This document shows, piece by piece, positions 41,735-54,473 of a stretch of 64,000 nucleotides of DNA (the stretch's first letter is position 1; the number at the start of each line of letters is the position of its first letter). Where the stretch lies: assembly GCA_963691705.1 (NCBI GenBank), contig OY829543.1, positions 49,022,564-49,086,563 on the forward strand, written 5' to 3'. The notes below the pieces were generated by a model. That model was not told the origin of the DNA and did not search any database. It was given only the letters and a program-made list of their open reading frames with translations. A program made the translations under genes and the position numbers. The stretch is from Viola odorata. Taxonomy: Eukaryota; Streptophyta; Magnoliopsida; Malpighiales; Violaceae.

Positions 41735-43762
41735 GATTAATTATTATATGGATAGAAAAGTGAATCTAAAAGATAATAATAGAGATAAGTTTAATTAGAA
41801 AATTTTAAGCATGAAGTTTGATTAATGATTTGCAAGATATAAAAATTATTAGAAAAAATAAATATGTAGGCTTTAGTTAAATCAAATTTACAAACATACC
41901 AAAAAAATGTGAGATTTCATAACTATAGGATGAAGTTTTCTGATGATTTTCTCTAAAAAATTAGCACATTTTTAACACAAGAATTAAATTAATCATTAAA
42001 TAATGTAGGCAAGATAAATTAAGCAATTATTTGCTTAATTATTAACCGTAAATTGTATAAAATTATTAGAAGAAGTAAATGTATAAGGTCCAAATTTATA
42101 AACACATAAAAAATGAAATTTCATAAATACAGTATGGAAACTAAATTATTTATTTATGGATTTTAATTTTTTTATATATATATATATATATAATTTAACT
42201 ATCATAATTTATATATGGTTAAAATGTCTAATAAAGATTGTACTTTGAATAATTATAATTAACAATTAAAAAGCCACTAATTGCGAGCTTTGGGGTGTGT
42301 TTATATTGGGTTTCGAGGTTGTCCTAATGTCAACTTGCAAATTGATAATCAGAGTTTGGTGTGTTAAGGTAGTGTTTGGTTCATGAAATGTTACTTTCCC
42401 TTTTGGAATTACTCTCCCGGGAGAATGATACCCGAGAGAGTGAATGAGGAGAATGTCAATTTTTTGTGTTTGGTTGAGATCTCAGATTCTCGAGTCACTT
42501 TCCTTTCTGATTCTACCAAACAAACGCTACCTAAATGGTTAGATGAGTGTGTGCTATAGGTATAAAATTTCTGTTTAAGGTATTAGCCATTTTCTTAGAA
42601 GGAGATGCTTTTGACGCTTGTTTTCATCGTCGTTTCTTCGCTACTCCTAGTTCCTAGCTTTTGCTTTCATTGTTTATATATAAAAAAATCACTAAATACT
42701 TTTTACTTTAATAAAATAGGGGAATGTTATTTATTAATTATTACTATTATTATTACAGTATTTTTTTATACCAAGTAATATTATATAATCAACACCTTTG
42801 ATAATTATGCCACTTAAAATCATCCTATCAACGAATTACTAAAAAAAATTATCAATATGTTTGTCAGTGACTTATAATTTTTAGCTAAGAAAAAAGAAAT
42901 AATTTAAAGTTCATTATCTTTTTTATTTCTAGTTTTCTGTTTTTTTCTAAAAGAAAAACATAAAACGTATTTGGTAAAATAATTTTTTATTTTAAATTTA
43001 TTTTTTTATGTGAATAATTTATGAAAACAGAATCATAATTTTACAAACCAGAAAAAATAGTTTCTTATTTTAAAGTTTAGGAAAGAAAATAAAAAATTAG
43101 AAACAGAAACGATACCGAACAAATTTTTGAACATTCGCGTAACTACATATCACGCAGTCACGCTCGCTAACGACTAAACGGAGTTAGCTTATTAATAATG
43201 GTAATGGTAATAAATTTTTGCATTAAATGGTTTAAATTTAGTCCAATAGGGATTTGATACATGTCATTAACAAGGAAATTATTATCCAATTTATATTTAC
43301 TTTTAACGCAAAAGACAGCTCTTAGCCAATTGAAACTGATTGCTAAAAATGTCGTTATCCTTTTATTTTATAAAAGTGTTACTCCGTATTTAAATAAATT
43401 ATTTTTTAATTCTTAAAAAAATGTTATTTTTATTGTTTTCATCGTTTTTAATATATTATGGAATCAAAATTAGTGTTAATTGAGCGTAGTTAATAAAATA
43501 ATTGAGAGTAATTGACTAGAAACACATCAAAATCAGTAATTAATTATTCTTTTAATTGTTGTGAAAATGAATTGAGAGTTAGAAGGAGTAGTAAATTTTT
43601 ACCTTTTAATTTCTTAATTTTAATGATCTGATGGTAAAAAAATATTTGTGATAGATCCAACGGTCTTTATTGTTGGCTACTTAAAAAAATGGTTTACGTA
43701 GGGCAGGAAAACACTAAATGTAAATAAATACATGTGGTTGCCATTCACAACTTGCCACTCAC
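41735..43762 (+). repeat. Copy B of the ~2-kb direct duplication, next to the SRA gene
   Basis: It ends about 110 bp before the SRA-protein ATG. Relative to copy A it has a ~400-bp insertion (about 42276-42680) that includes a Tourist-like MITE. It therefore probably contains the promoter of the SRA gene, and copy A may be an orphan promoter copy. Confidence 0.8.
42368..42531. mobile_element. Tourist-like MITE, 164 bp
   Basis: Inverted ends GGTAGTGTTTGG and CCAAACAAACGCTACC with TAA direct duplication (42365-42367 and 42532-42534), as for PIF-Harbinger-derived MITEs. It contains the internal palindrome CTCCCGGGAG. Confidence 0.8.
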
Positions 43763-43874
43763 CAGTCACACTTACCATTAAAATCTTGTGAGCTCTGAAT
43801 TGAAATAATTTTTTTGTTAGAAATAGAATTTCACGAGAATTAGAGACAGAGTTCTCAAAGAAAAAGAAGAAAAA

Positions 43875-44879
43875 ATGGAAGAGATCAGAGGCAGAAGAGT
43901 AAAAGCGATTCCTTCTGCACCGCCGAAATCAGTTCAACAAAAGGCCGAACGAGGATGGAAAGGTATTCAGGCGACAACAATCGAGCCGCGGCATTTTCCG
44001 GACAACCAATACCATCCTGATCCCGTCTCCGATGTGCCAACAATTGGTCGTAGTCGCTGCCGGAATTGGAGTTTTATTCCCGATGGCGATGGCGATAGAA
44101 AGTTCAATTCCAATTCTATTAATTCTAGTGTCTCAACCATCGACCGTGGAAATCGGAAATCAGTTTCCAATCACTCGAGCAGTGATGGAAATACCAGAGG
44201 TTACAAAAGCCAGAATCCTGGTTCTTCTTCTAAGGCCGTTGTTGTTGATTCTGACCGCGCTCGAGTAAACGCTGTGTTGAAAGAGTTTCATGAGATTCTT
44301 GAAAATAAGTTGCGAGAAGAGCGGCGTGGTAAGCCCGGAAACCAAATTTCTAAAATGCGTAGAGCAAATCTCCACATGAAGATAGCGGCGAATCTGAAAA
44401 GGAAATGGATGAACGCAGCTAAACGTGTGGGACATGTTTCCGGAGTTCAAATCGGCGGTAAGTTCCGATTTCGAGCCGAACTTCGTTTAATCGGCCTGCA
44501 TTGCCAGTTTGATAAAGGGATCGACTACCTGAAAGATGAGACGGGTCGCGAAATTGCAACGAGCGTTGTTGCTACGAACCGTTACAGCAACAGCCTGGGA
44601 TCATCCGACGATTCGATCACTTATTCGGGTGAAGGTGGGAACCCAAACAGCAGTGGCCGGAAGGCGCCGAAAGATCAAAAGCTTGAGCGTGGAAATCTCG
44701 CACTGAAAAACAGTATGGAAGATCGGAAACCAGTAAGGGTAATTTTAAAAAAAAGCATCGGAAACCCAGAAGGCGGGTATGTATACCATGGCTTGTACTT
44801 TGTGGAAAATTGTTGGAAAGAAAGAGGCGATTTCGGCAACATCATCTTCAAGTTTCAGTTGAAAAAACTCCCAGGTTAA
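43875..44879 (+). CDS. SRA/YDG-domain protein without SET domain, 334 aa
   Basis: ATG 43875 (MEEIRGRRV) to TAA 44877-44879, no intron. Residues ~1-130 are Ser/Asn-rich. A basic helical stretch (~130-185) leads into an SRA/YDG domain (~187-334), with VGHVSGVQIGGKFRFRAEL, GLHCQFDKGIDY, TYSGEGG and DQKLERGNLAL. It ends at FKFQLKKLPG, where SUVH histone methyltransferases continue into pre-SET and SET; here there is none. Known: SRA domains bind methylated cytosine, and short YDG-only proteins (for example two adjacent Arabidopsis chromosome 5 genes) exist beside SUVH enzymes. Likely a nuclear DNA-methylation reader or a decoy; catalytic function is excluded. Confidence 0.85.
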   Translation: MEEIRGRRVKAIPSAPPKSVQQKAERGWKGIQATTIEPRHFPDNQYHPDPVSDVPTIGRSRCRNWSFIPDGDGDRKFNSNSINSSVSTIDRGNRKSVSNHSSSDGNTRGYKSQNPGSSSKAVVVDSDRARVNAVLKEFHEILENKLREERRGKPGNQISKMRRANLHMKIAANLKRKWMNAAKRVGHVSGVQIGGKFRFRAELRLIGLHCQFDKGIDYLKDETGREIATSVVATNRYSNSLGSSDDSITYSGEGGNPNSSGRKAPKDQKLERGNLALKNSMEDRKPVRVILKKSIGNPEGGYVYHGLYFVENCWKERGDFGNIIFKFQLKKLPG

Positions 44880-45308
44880 TCTCCTTGGCTAGCTAGGAAC
44901 TTGTTGATTTTTCAACACGAGCCGTTTGATCTCCAAAGAGTGAGACATAGATATTCGGCTTTGTAATCTCCCTCAGAGTTCAGAGTTTGCCGTGTAAATG
45001 TCCATTTTAGGTTGTTTTTTCACACTTCTTGTGAGTGTTTTTAATGAATTCCTAGCTTATAAAACACTTTTGTTTTGTGGAGTATATTTGGTATCCATTT
45101 TTTCCCCAAGTTATTTTCAAGCCCTTATTATGATGCAATTGTAGTAAACTATGGATTGCCGAAGATATTAAAATATTAGTAGAGACTCAAATGCAGAAAT
45201 AAATAAAAAATTAATGAAATGTTTAGCAACGAGGGAGCGATGGGCAAATCACTTGTCACGCCGTCAAACTGGCAACTCTTTTGTTATAAGTAGTTTTGTG
45301 GAAAAAAC
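44880..45308. other. 3' flank of the SRA gene
   Basis: The 3' UTR probably runs to about 45070, where AATGAATTC and T-rich sequence occur. No other gene. Confidence 0.4.
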
Positions 45309-45518
45309 TTGGGTACATACAATGTATCCACTACTCAGTATATCATGATGTATGATGATGACACGTGTTCAAAAGTGTCAAGAATAGTACATCATGATGT
45401 AGGATGATAACACCTACCCCAAATAGTGCTAGAATACCACTATTCTTGACACTTTTGGACACATGTCATCATCATACATTATGATGTACTGAGTAGTGGG
45501 TACATCGTATGTACCCAA
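45309..45518. mobile_element. Hairpin MITE, about 210 bp
   Basis: Long imperfect inverted arms of about 80 bp begin TTGGGTACATAC and end GTATGTACCCAA. They enclose a ~50-bp spacer. Inner arm matches include GACACTTTTG and ATCATGATGTA-type segments. No clear target duplication was seen, so the superfamily is unassigned. Confidence 0.8.
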
Positions 45519-48500
45519 ATTTTACTCGTAGTTTTGTTATGTGAACTATAGAACCCCACTAATTGTATTCATATTTTTTTGGCTGCATATATAAAAGATG
45601 CACATTTATGATTCGCTCTTCAACTTTTTTATCGGTTAAATTACATTTTATCCCATAAATTTAAATGTGTAATTTAATCACTCTTTATATTAATTATTAT
45701 TTAATTACTTTTATATAATATATTTTTTATTTATTAAGTGTTTTGCCACGTCATTATATTATTCCACGTGGCATATAATTTGGTGATGCATTAGTGCTAA
45801 TGTGCCATTTTTAGATGAAAAAAAAAATGATGTTATCATCTGGTGACGATAAAAGAGTTTAAAAAAAATATAAATATAGAGTAGTGGTTAAACAAACTAT
45901 TAATAAAGGGTGATCAAATAAAAATGTTAGAATCTAATGTGCAAAATATACAAGTAAAAATGTCATCAATATCTTATGATCCTAAGATTAGAACAAACTA
46001 ACCGATGATTCACCTCCTTAATTAACTGCAAAAAATGTAATTAGGCAGTGTGTTTGATTATGACATCTCTCACTTGAAAGTACATGGCTTAACATGATGA
46101 ACAATGTTCGAGGTAGCGATTAAGATTATCATTGACATGTTAAAATGCAGAAAAACATAGCCCCACTACCAATATATACAACATGTTTACTTCTTACTCC
46201 AATTATAATCCAATTTTTACTATATAGTCATGACCCAATCACTAAATTAATCACTATCAATTAGTAAAATAAGAGCTAGGAGTGTGGATATATAGACAAG
46301 TGTCATTGCAGATGATTAATTATTTTGTTTATTTGTTTGTTTTTTAATAGATCGGGGTGGTTAAGTATATTGGTTGAATTCTTATAATTAGAGTAATTAC
46401 TTATTGAGAGTAAATTTTTACCTAAACCAATATGTCACGAATTCGAATTCCGATATAGTTTAGTGTATACATGTAAACAGAAAAAAAAGAAAGACAACGT
46501 TGACCTAGCTAGCTTATAATATGCACACACATTATAAACAGACTAAAAAACCTAAGTTTTGGAGATGAGATACATCAAGCTAGGGTTTATGCAGATATTC
46601 TATGTATGAAAATAATGGTAAATTAAGTGTTGAAATTTGAAGGAATATTACAATATATTTATAGGGTGTAAGGCAATGTTCTTTTTAAAGATGAATAAAA
46701 CATATCATTCGTACTATTATTTGTCCAGGAATCTCCGATGTCATTCATATTTACCCTGGCCAGTGAGACAGTGACTAGGTATATATTGCCTTTTTCTTTT
46801 TCTTCTTTTTTTCTTCCTAAATTGCCTGAAAATCCTAAACCACTCGGATAACAAATCTAATCTCTAATTCACGAACTAGGGAATTAATTTCATGAATAAA
46901 CTTAGACTTAAGGATAAACAATAACCCTATTGGCTTACTCTTGGAAGAACAAATAAAGGGAAAAACATAGAGAGTAACTAACGAAATCAAAGATAGAAAT
47001 TAAAAATCATACCTTGGAGGGGATCTCGAATCTCGTATATATATTGTAGCAAAGGAAAAGGTTGGTGTGAGAAATGAAGCCTGGTCCGGGATCACTCTCA
47101 TATCACAGCAAAATTATTGATTGATTGATCGGATGAAAATGGTCTTTTCCTTCTTTGGAACAGTAAGGAAACTCTAAAAAACATGCAAGGAAATGAAAGA
47201 AACTTGAAGAAAAGGAAACAATTGAAGGTTGTTAATGATATGTGTGATCTTGGATCAAACTTCATTCCAAACACCACTTTTCCTTCCATCTCTCATCATG
47301 ATCATGATCATGATCATCATAATTTCAACAATCAAAACCCAATTACAACACCAATCTTTTCACTCAATTTTATACAGACAAAGAAAATGATAAAGAAACA
47401 ACGGAGGACAAAGATGAATTATGGGAGGGCAAGAAAATATAATAAAACAATTTAGAGAGAGAAGAGACAGAGAGAGTGTGGAAAACCCACATGCAGACAG
47501 GTCATTTTTTGAATAGAAGAATGGAGAAAAGGGTGGTAGGTTTTGGAGGGATCATCTTGTCTTCTTGTTGTAACTAGGAGGGTGGGAAGTGGGGTTTGGT
47601 TTTGGAGACACTTTTACAGCCTCTCTGGAAAAAGGAGAGGAGACCTTTAGCACTCAAAGTAATACCAATTACTAAAGACAAAGCGTGAGATGAGAAATGG
47701 GCCTCCACATCTCTATTATTTCATTGCAGTTAGTGTATTATAGTATCTGCTACTCGCTAAGCCTATTATATAATGTTAACACCACGCGATCCTCGAATCC
47801 CATACGAATAAGCTTGCGTCATACGCAATTACTCACCGTGTATGTGCCACGTCATCAATTTGAATAGCACGCTCTTTCAATATCCACTATTAAGGTACTC
47901 ACAGACTAGACAGTACCACATTCATTTTTTTTCTTTTTACCATTACTCAACTTTAATATAAATAAGACACTTATAATCTTATTCTATTTTAAAATGACGA
48001 GCTATAATCAACAACCAATTCTGGAGGGTTCCATTGGCGTGCAAACTAAGATTTTATCCTTAAAATTCTCTCATGTTATTATCGAATACTTGTATCCTCA
48101 TTACTATCCATTTATAAATGACAATTAGACAGATACGGTTTATTCACGTTACTATCCACGTTTATCTGAGCATTTTATTTCTCTGTGTACCACCCTTCTA
48201 CACTATACAATGGTACATAGCTCAGACCAACAAAAAAAAAAGTGGTACTTGGCTAAATTTACTCATTAGTATTACTTTGTCCCGTACGTCTAGGGGTCCG
48301 ATGTCTCTCACCGCAGATGTTTGAATTTTTCTTTTTCTGTAACGCCATGACCAAACTTTCAAGATGCAAAAAGCAAAAAGCAAAGGGATCTCTTATTAAT
48401 TGTTACATGGTTTTGTTGAGTCACATTTGTCTCATCTTTTCCAGGATTCATGTCAAAAAGAGTGTTTTTTGATTGGAGAGAAATAAAGTTAAGTTTTAGA

Positions 48501-48973
48501 ATCTCAGGAGGTGAAATTTTAAAAGTGTAAAAAAACATCAAGGGTTACTTGTTGGTGTGGTTTGGTAACGAGTAAAATAAATTGTATAAAAAATAAATCG
48601 GTAAATCATGAGTTCAATCCATACTGACTTTAAGCCTCTTATAAGAAGAGCAAAAACAAAAGGAAAGAAGAAGAAGCAAGTATTGCAATGCCTGCAAATC
48701 CAAAGAGCTTTATTAAATCTTATTGCTATGTGCCATAAAATTGGTTTTATTTTTCTGTGCTCTTTTGAGGAAGAGCAAATCTAAAAGTACATCTGTGAGC
48801 ATTAAAATGAACAAAGGGAATCTAGCAAACTACCCTAAAAATGAAATGTAGAGAATTTACAGTAAGATCTGTACAGTCAAATTCACAGTTGCAAGAAATT
48901 GAAAATAAATAAATAAAAACCTACCAAGAGCCTCAGCTACCTGAGTGTTGAAGCGAGTATTATCTGACCCGTC
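45519..48973. other. Intergenic region between SRA and ankyrin-RCC1 genes
   Basis: Mostly AT-rich. Short opposed ORFs at 47098-47455 overlap each other around a GATCATGATCAT repeat (47298-47315) and have no family features. A GA-rich stretch at 47450-47640 looks, on the minus strand, like a CT-rich leader. No supported gene. Confidence 0.4.
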
Positions 48974-51900
48974 TTAACAGGGGTTCTTAACTATCTTAAC
49001 ACTACTGTAAAAGCGCTTCAGGTCCTTCATGGCCTTTTCCTCAATCTGAATCGAACGAATCGAAGAGGGTGCATCAACTTCAGGTTTGAACCAGCAATTC
49101 ATCCCTGGAGAATCAGATGGCGAGCCCTGACCTGTGCCAATTGAGAACCCAGCTGTCCTTGTCTTAGGACTATGGGAAATACACTGGTGGGTATGTTTTC
49201 CTTGCTACAAAATGCAGGGAAGATCATAGAATGTAACATTAGAATCACGCAAATACACAATCACTTTGCGGAACAGCAGATGAAAAAATAGTCAGCTTAT
49301 GTACCTGCTGGATTTGAATGTCTCTAAGTGATGGTCGAGAAGGACGAGGAGGAGTTCCAGAAGCCCAGGGTGGCGTGCCTCGCTCTGCGTCAGACACCTG
49401 TGGCGCGTGCGCTGACACCACAGGTATAGGTTTGGTAGGTAAAAATGAACTCAACGAGAATTTCCCATCACTTCTACTATCCAAATGATCTTCAACCTGG
49501 TCTTTGCTCTTTGTTGGCTGGACTACCTTGGTTTTGATCTGTTCATCCTGGATTTGACGAAGTGAGGATAACCCCTTCAAGACCTTGGCCCCTCCCCATG
49601 CAGGACCCTCACTTTTGGGTGTTGGTGGAGGCGGAGGAGCATCTTTAGGAGCATCATCAAGGGCACCACTCAAGAACATAGAAAGGCCACCCTTCCGGTT
49701 CTTCTTCTTGGATACTGAAGGGGATGAAACCTTATCTTTTGTCAAGTCAAAACTGTCTTTCTTTTGAATAATGAAAGCAAGTTCTTTGGGAGGTTGGATG
49801 CCTACAGCTTCCTCAGATGCAAGGTTCTCCTCCTTCAAAAGTTTAAAATTGTAACGCATGCAAGTCCACACCCAAAACTTTTACATCTCCTGACTAATTC
49901 AGGAAACTCTGCAAAATTAACGTTGTCAAAACAACTCAGGAGTACTGTTACGTAAGCTTCAGCTGGCTTTACAACTCAAACACACCCAAAACAATCCTCT
50001 AACATCAGCACGCACCCTAAACCACTGACTAAAATCTATAACTGGGGAATGTACAGAAGAATTTGCATTAAGTAAGCAAGCTCAAACCCTGAACCACAAT
50101 TGAACAGGTCATTATAGTCAATAATAAATTGCACAAAGAATGCCTAACCTTACCTTAGTTGTGAAGACCTGAGAAATATCAACAGTCGAAAGATCCTTTG
50201 CAGGATCTGATGCAGTATCAGGTCCAATGCAAGTAGGCACTGCTTCAACTTGCGCTTCCTTTTGTTTGCTCCTTCTTCTCTGTTTCTCTGATACCTCAGT
50301 CCTTTTATTACCTTTCCCATCTGTTGAAAATGAGGCAGATGCTTTTGCGTGCACTTTTTCCACCGGAACACCAAGCTCTGCTAGGGAGTTTTCAAGGTTC
50401 AACCTTGTTTGAAGCTTTGCCTTCTGCTGGTCATCGAGAATATGACCCTTAGATTGCTTTGCCTCAAGCATCTCAATCTGCTGTAACTTCTTAATTAAAG
50501 CTCGGACCTCTTTACCAATGCCTTGATTATGGTCATCTTTGGGTTGTAAGAATGAGTCTGATCTTTGGCCCACTCCAATATTAAAGCGGGTCTTAGTACT
50601 GTGGTTGTCACGAGTCCTTAGAACCTCAGTTTCACAATCCTCCTCCTCCTCACTATTGATGATTACAGGAAAGGTAGCAGTTGGAGTTGGAAGCCTACGG
50701 TAACTCCAAGACTCAGATGACCTTAGGTCTAAGAGATTTTCCAGATGAGCTAGAATTTCAGTTGAAGCACTTGCAAAAGAATGCGGTGATACCATTAAAA
50801 TATAATCAAGGTTGTGAATGGTGATATCCTGCAAATAATAATACAAGAAAGGTCAAATTATGTTGAGAAATGAAGCATACAACAACACAAACAGTTTATA
50901 AGATGGTAACAGTTTAAGGGAAAAAGTTCCGTTCTAGATAACGAAAATTGCTAGGCTAAGAATGTTAGTAGTTTATGAATGTGCTGTGATCTAGAGAAAG
51001 TCCAGAGGGGGATCCTCATCAGCAAATTCAGCCAGTTTTCACAAGTGAAAACAAAGAGGTAATAATTGTGATACTTAAACTTCAAGAAAGCCAGTTGAAG
51101 GAGGTTATGAATTTATTCAGAAAGGAAGCAAGGCATATTCAGAATCGGGTACTTGGTACAAGTTGAGCTCCTGCAGAAGTTTGAGCTATTAATTGGAGAG
51201 CTATGGTGAATCAATGAGAGTACCTCACAATGCTTTCTCAGGTCCTCTGCGTCAAGTGAATCAGCAATTTCAAGCATTTGTATAGCATTTCGCGGCTCAA
51301 CCAGATATTCTGCAGCCACTTTTTCGCACAGACATTTTAGGCTCGGTACAAGCTGTTGCTCAGAGTCATCCTTCTGTACAGTGGCTGACACATTACTGGA
51401 CTCGATGTCATTGAACATTAAATCTTCATCAAGATCTTCTAGTTCATCTCCAACTTTCAGTGTCTGCATCTGAGCACTCCCGGATACACTAGGAAGGTAG
51501 AGAGGATGATAGAGAGATCCAACTATCAATAGATGTGTCTCACCAACTGAAACTGAAGTAGCCCTCTTTACACCGTGCAACCGGGTGATGATCGGTGGCT
51601 TATCTTTACCCTCTTTCGTATCCCACATGTAAATATCACCTGCAGCTGTAGCGGCAGCACTCCAGTACTTTCCTGATGAAACGCTGACCACATTTTTCCC
51701 ACACAAAGAGTATAGCTGTGAAGCAAAAAATAAGAGGGCCAGTCACATATTTTATCATGATGTTAACAAAATAATAATTGATACAGTTGTTTCAGATAAA
51801 ACCTGTTGGCATTTAAGATCAGGATCTGCTGACACCCAAAAAAACAATGCACCATCATCTGTGAGAGCCAAGCTATGCACCATCCCAGCAGATATAGCAG

Positions 51901-54473
51901 CGACATGAAGTCGTTCACAACGATGGAACTTTAAAGGGGTAGTCCCACTTTTCTTTAAATTCCTACTAATGACAATACGTCTTGGTGTAACAAGTCGATG
52001 GCCCCAAGTGTATACCTGCAACACCAGGGGTATTAACTCAAAATATGACGGAACAGCGTCGGATACAGAAACAAATATCCAAAAAACATGGATGCAAGTG
52101 AAAGACCAAAAAAGAGAATGCACATGATTCATGCAAATCCAAGCAACACTACCTCTCCATCAACTCCTAATGCAATTGTGTGATATTTTGCAACTGCAAC
52201 TCTTGTAAGATTCTTGCCCTTTAAGTATTCAACCACTCTTGGGGTGTAATTTGAAGCTGAGTTAGAGGTGCCATAACCAAGCTGACCTTCTCTGTTGTAG
52301 CCCCAAGTGAAAACTTCACCAGAATCAGAAACTACAGCAGTGTGTTTGTTTGCAGCCGCAACAGCAACAATCTTTGACCTGAGGGAACTTACTCTACGAG
52401 GAGTGGGTTGAGTATCCACAGTGTAGCCAAGCTGACCCTCTGCAGAATACCATGTAAAAGGGGCAAAGCTCTTGAAATCGGGACTGTGAATACCCTTGTC
52501 AATAATAGAAAAAGTAAACTATTTTTTTTTTAAGACTAATCCTTACACTGGAAACTCAGATGCATTAATTACGTCGCAGAGTACCTTAATCCATTTGCTC
52601 AGATCCATGATATAGAAAGAAGGGAATCAAATGTCCCAGTTAAATGAACTTGAAATCTGATATCCATGTACACAGACCAAATGTCTCAAACATCCCACAA
52701 AGCTCAATAGGTTTTACCTCTATTGGAACCCCAGGTGAAAACTTCCCCACCCTCTGTAGCAAGAACAGTGTGGTGTTTAGCAGCTGCAATTGCCTTCACC
52801 CGGCGGGACCCTAAACCAGAAGTCACCTGACGGGGAGTGATAACTGCAGCTTGACCACTGAAAGAAATAAAATAAAACAAACGTTATTGTTGATTCATAT
52901 AATCATCATTACAGAAACTACAAGTTTTAAAACAAGACAAAGTAATGGTGCCATTTTCACAGGTGAGGACATAAAGATGAGCTTTTTTCTTCTAGTGTAT
53001 CACAAGCTTTCTGTTCCTTATTGAGAACTTAAATCCAAAATGGGAACTGATCAGCCTTTATCATGGTTTTAGCCGTTCTAGAAGTTATGGCCAGAAACTT
53101 TTACACAGCTAACAAGACAAATATGTACATATATAATGCTCAAAATGACATGAACAAGAACAGAAACTTCAATCTTCAAATTTTGAACACCACCAGCATG
53201 TTTGTGCAACTCACCTGTGAATATCAAAGTCAGGATGCCCGAGGCGGCCACCCCTTCCAAAGCCCCATGTGTAGACTTCACCACGTGCACTAACTGCCAC
53301 ACTATGGAACTTGGAAGCAGATACCAATTTTATTAGAGTTCCATGAAGAGCATCGACTTTGCCAGGTAGCTTTTGTATGTGAGCATTTCCAGTTCCAAGC
53401 TGATAATTGGTGCCACTTCCCCAACTAAACACTTCAGTAGCCACTAAGGACAGAGAAATGGCATTCAATGTTACCACCAAATCATAATTAAATTGACATT
53501 ACAATAAGAATAAGATCAATAATAATGCCACAACATAGTAGTACCTGAATCATGTCGATCTCCAATGACCTGCAATACAGGTCCAGACAGGAGATCGAAT
53601 GGAACACGACATTTAGAATCCTCCAGTGTAACAGAAGCACCAGACTCAAGAAGGATACTCGCCACTGCAAGATGCCCAAAATGCAAAGCCCTATGAAGGC
53701 TACTCCATCCTGACTCTCCATCCTGAGAGAATATCAAAAGTTATTTTAGGAGATTGGTAGGCACACTCTCAGCATCATATCATCACACATCAAAACATCC
53801 AATTTCTACGTGATAACACTCAAGAGCAGAGTCGTTCATGTTTCTGACAACTTGTAAACACCTCCTTTGAAGAGTTCAATTTAGTTTCCACGAGGCTATT
53901 GAAGTTGACTGTAAACAGGACTACGAGTTTTTGAAGCCCTTGCAGGAAATAGACAATAACTCACACCCCTTACATTCATAACTAATTAGAAGACACTAAC
54001 GTAGAATTCTGGATAGCTTCTGAAAAGTAAGAATTAAATATAGCTTGACTTCAATTATAATGGAAAAAAAATAAAAGAGCTGTATAAATTTCTTTGCAGT
54101 CCAGGGTAATGCACAACTAAACTACTTTAATAGGCTTAAAAAAGAATCTATCCTGAGAGAACTCAAGTAAATGTGAGCCATAAGAACTATAACTCACCCT
54201 AGCATCAGGATCAGCACCGGCTGTTAGAAGTCTCCTGACGATGGGAATGTGATTTCTCCAAGTAGCAATATGAAGGGGAGTTAGACCAAACATGTTTCTG
54301 GCATTAATATTACCTCCATTCTTCTTCAGTTGAGCCAATGCCAAATCTACATCAGCTAAGGATCCTTCACGGACAATAAGCCACAAATCTTTCTGAGAAC
54401 AACCCGGAGTAAACTTTCGAGCAGTTGTCTGTGTGCTCAGCTTTTGTCCTTGCTGCGAAATTAGCATCTCCAT
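48974..54473 (-). CDS. Ankyrin repeat / RCC1 repeat / BTB-like protein, ten coding exons, 1082 aa
   Basis: Exons, all with GT-AG introns and consistent phase: 54473-54198, 53722-53545, 53443-53215, 52857-52718, 52439-52153, 52015-51803, 51715-51224, 50828-50154, 49832-49305, 49204-48974; sum 3249 nt. The start is ATG 54473 (MEMLISQQG). Residues ~25-140 hold ankyrin repeats (FGLTPLHIATWRNH, GWSSLHRALHFGH). Residues ~150-540 hold RCC1 repeats (EVFSWGSGTNYQLGTG, EVYTWGFGRGGRLGH, EVFTWGYNREGQLGYG). A BTB/BACK-like region follows (YLVEPRNAIQMLEIADSLDA), then a charged, low-complexity C-terminus ending VKIVKNPC. The architecture matches the plant ANK-RCC1 family related in layout to animal IBTK. 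It probably scaffolds a protein complex or ubiquitin ligase; the substrate is unknown. Confidence 0.93.

Noticed and set aside
47098..47455. Opposed ORFs of 63 and 90 aa with a His-Asp repeat
   Set aside because: Overlap each other around a GATCATGATCAT repeat; no family, no supporting splice or promoter pattern clear enough.
47450..47640. Possible microRNA precursor or gene leader in GA-rich sequence
   Set aside because: No foldback with a known miRNA sequence was recognised.
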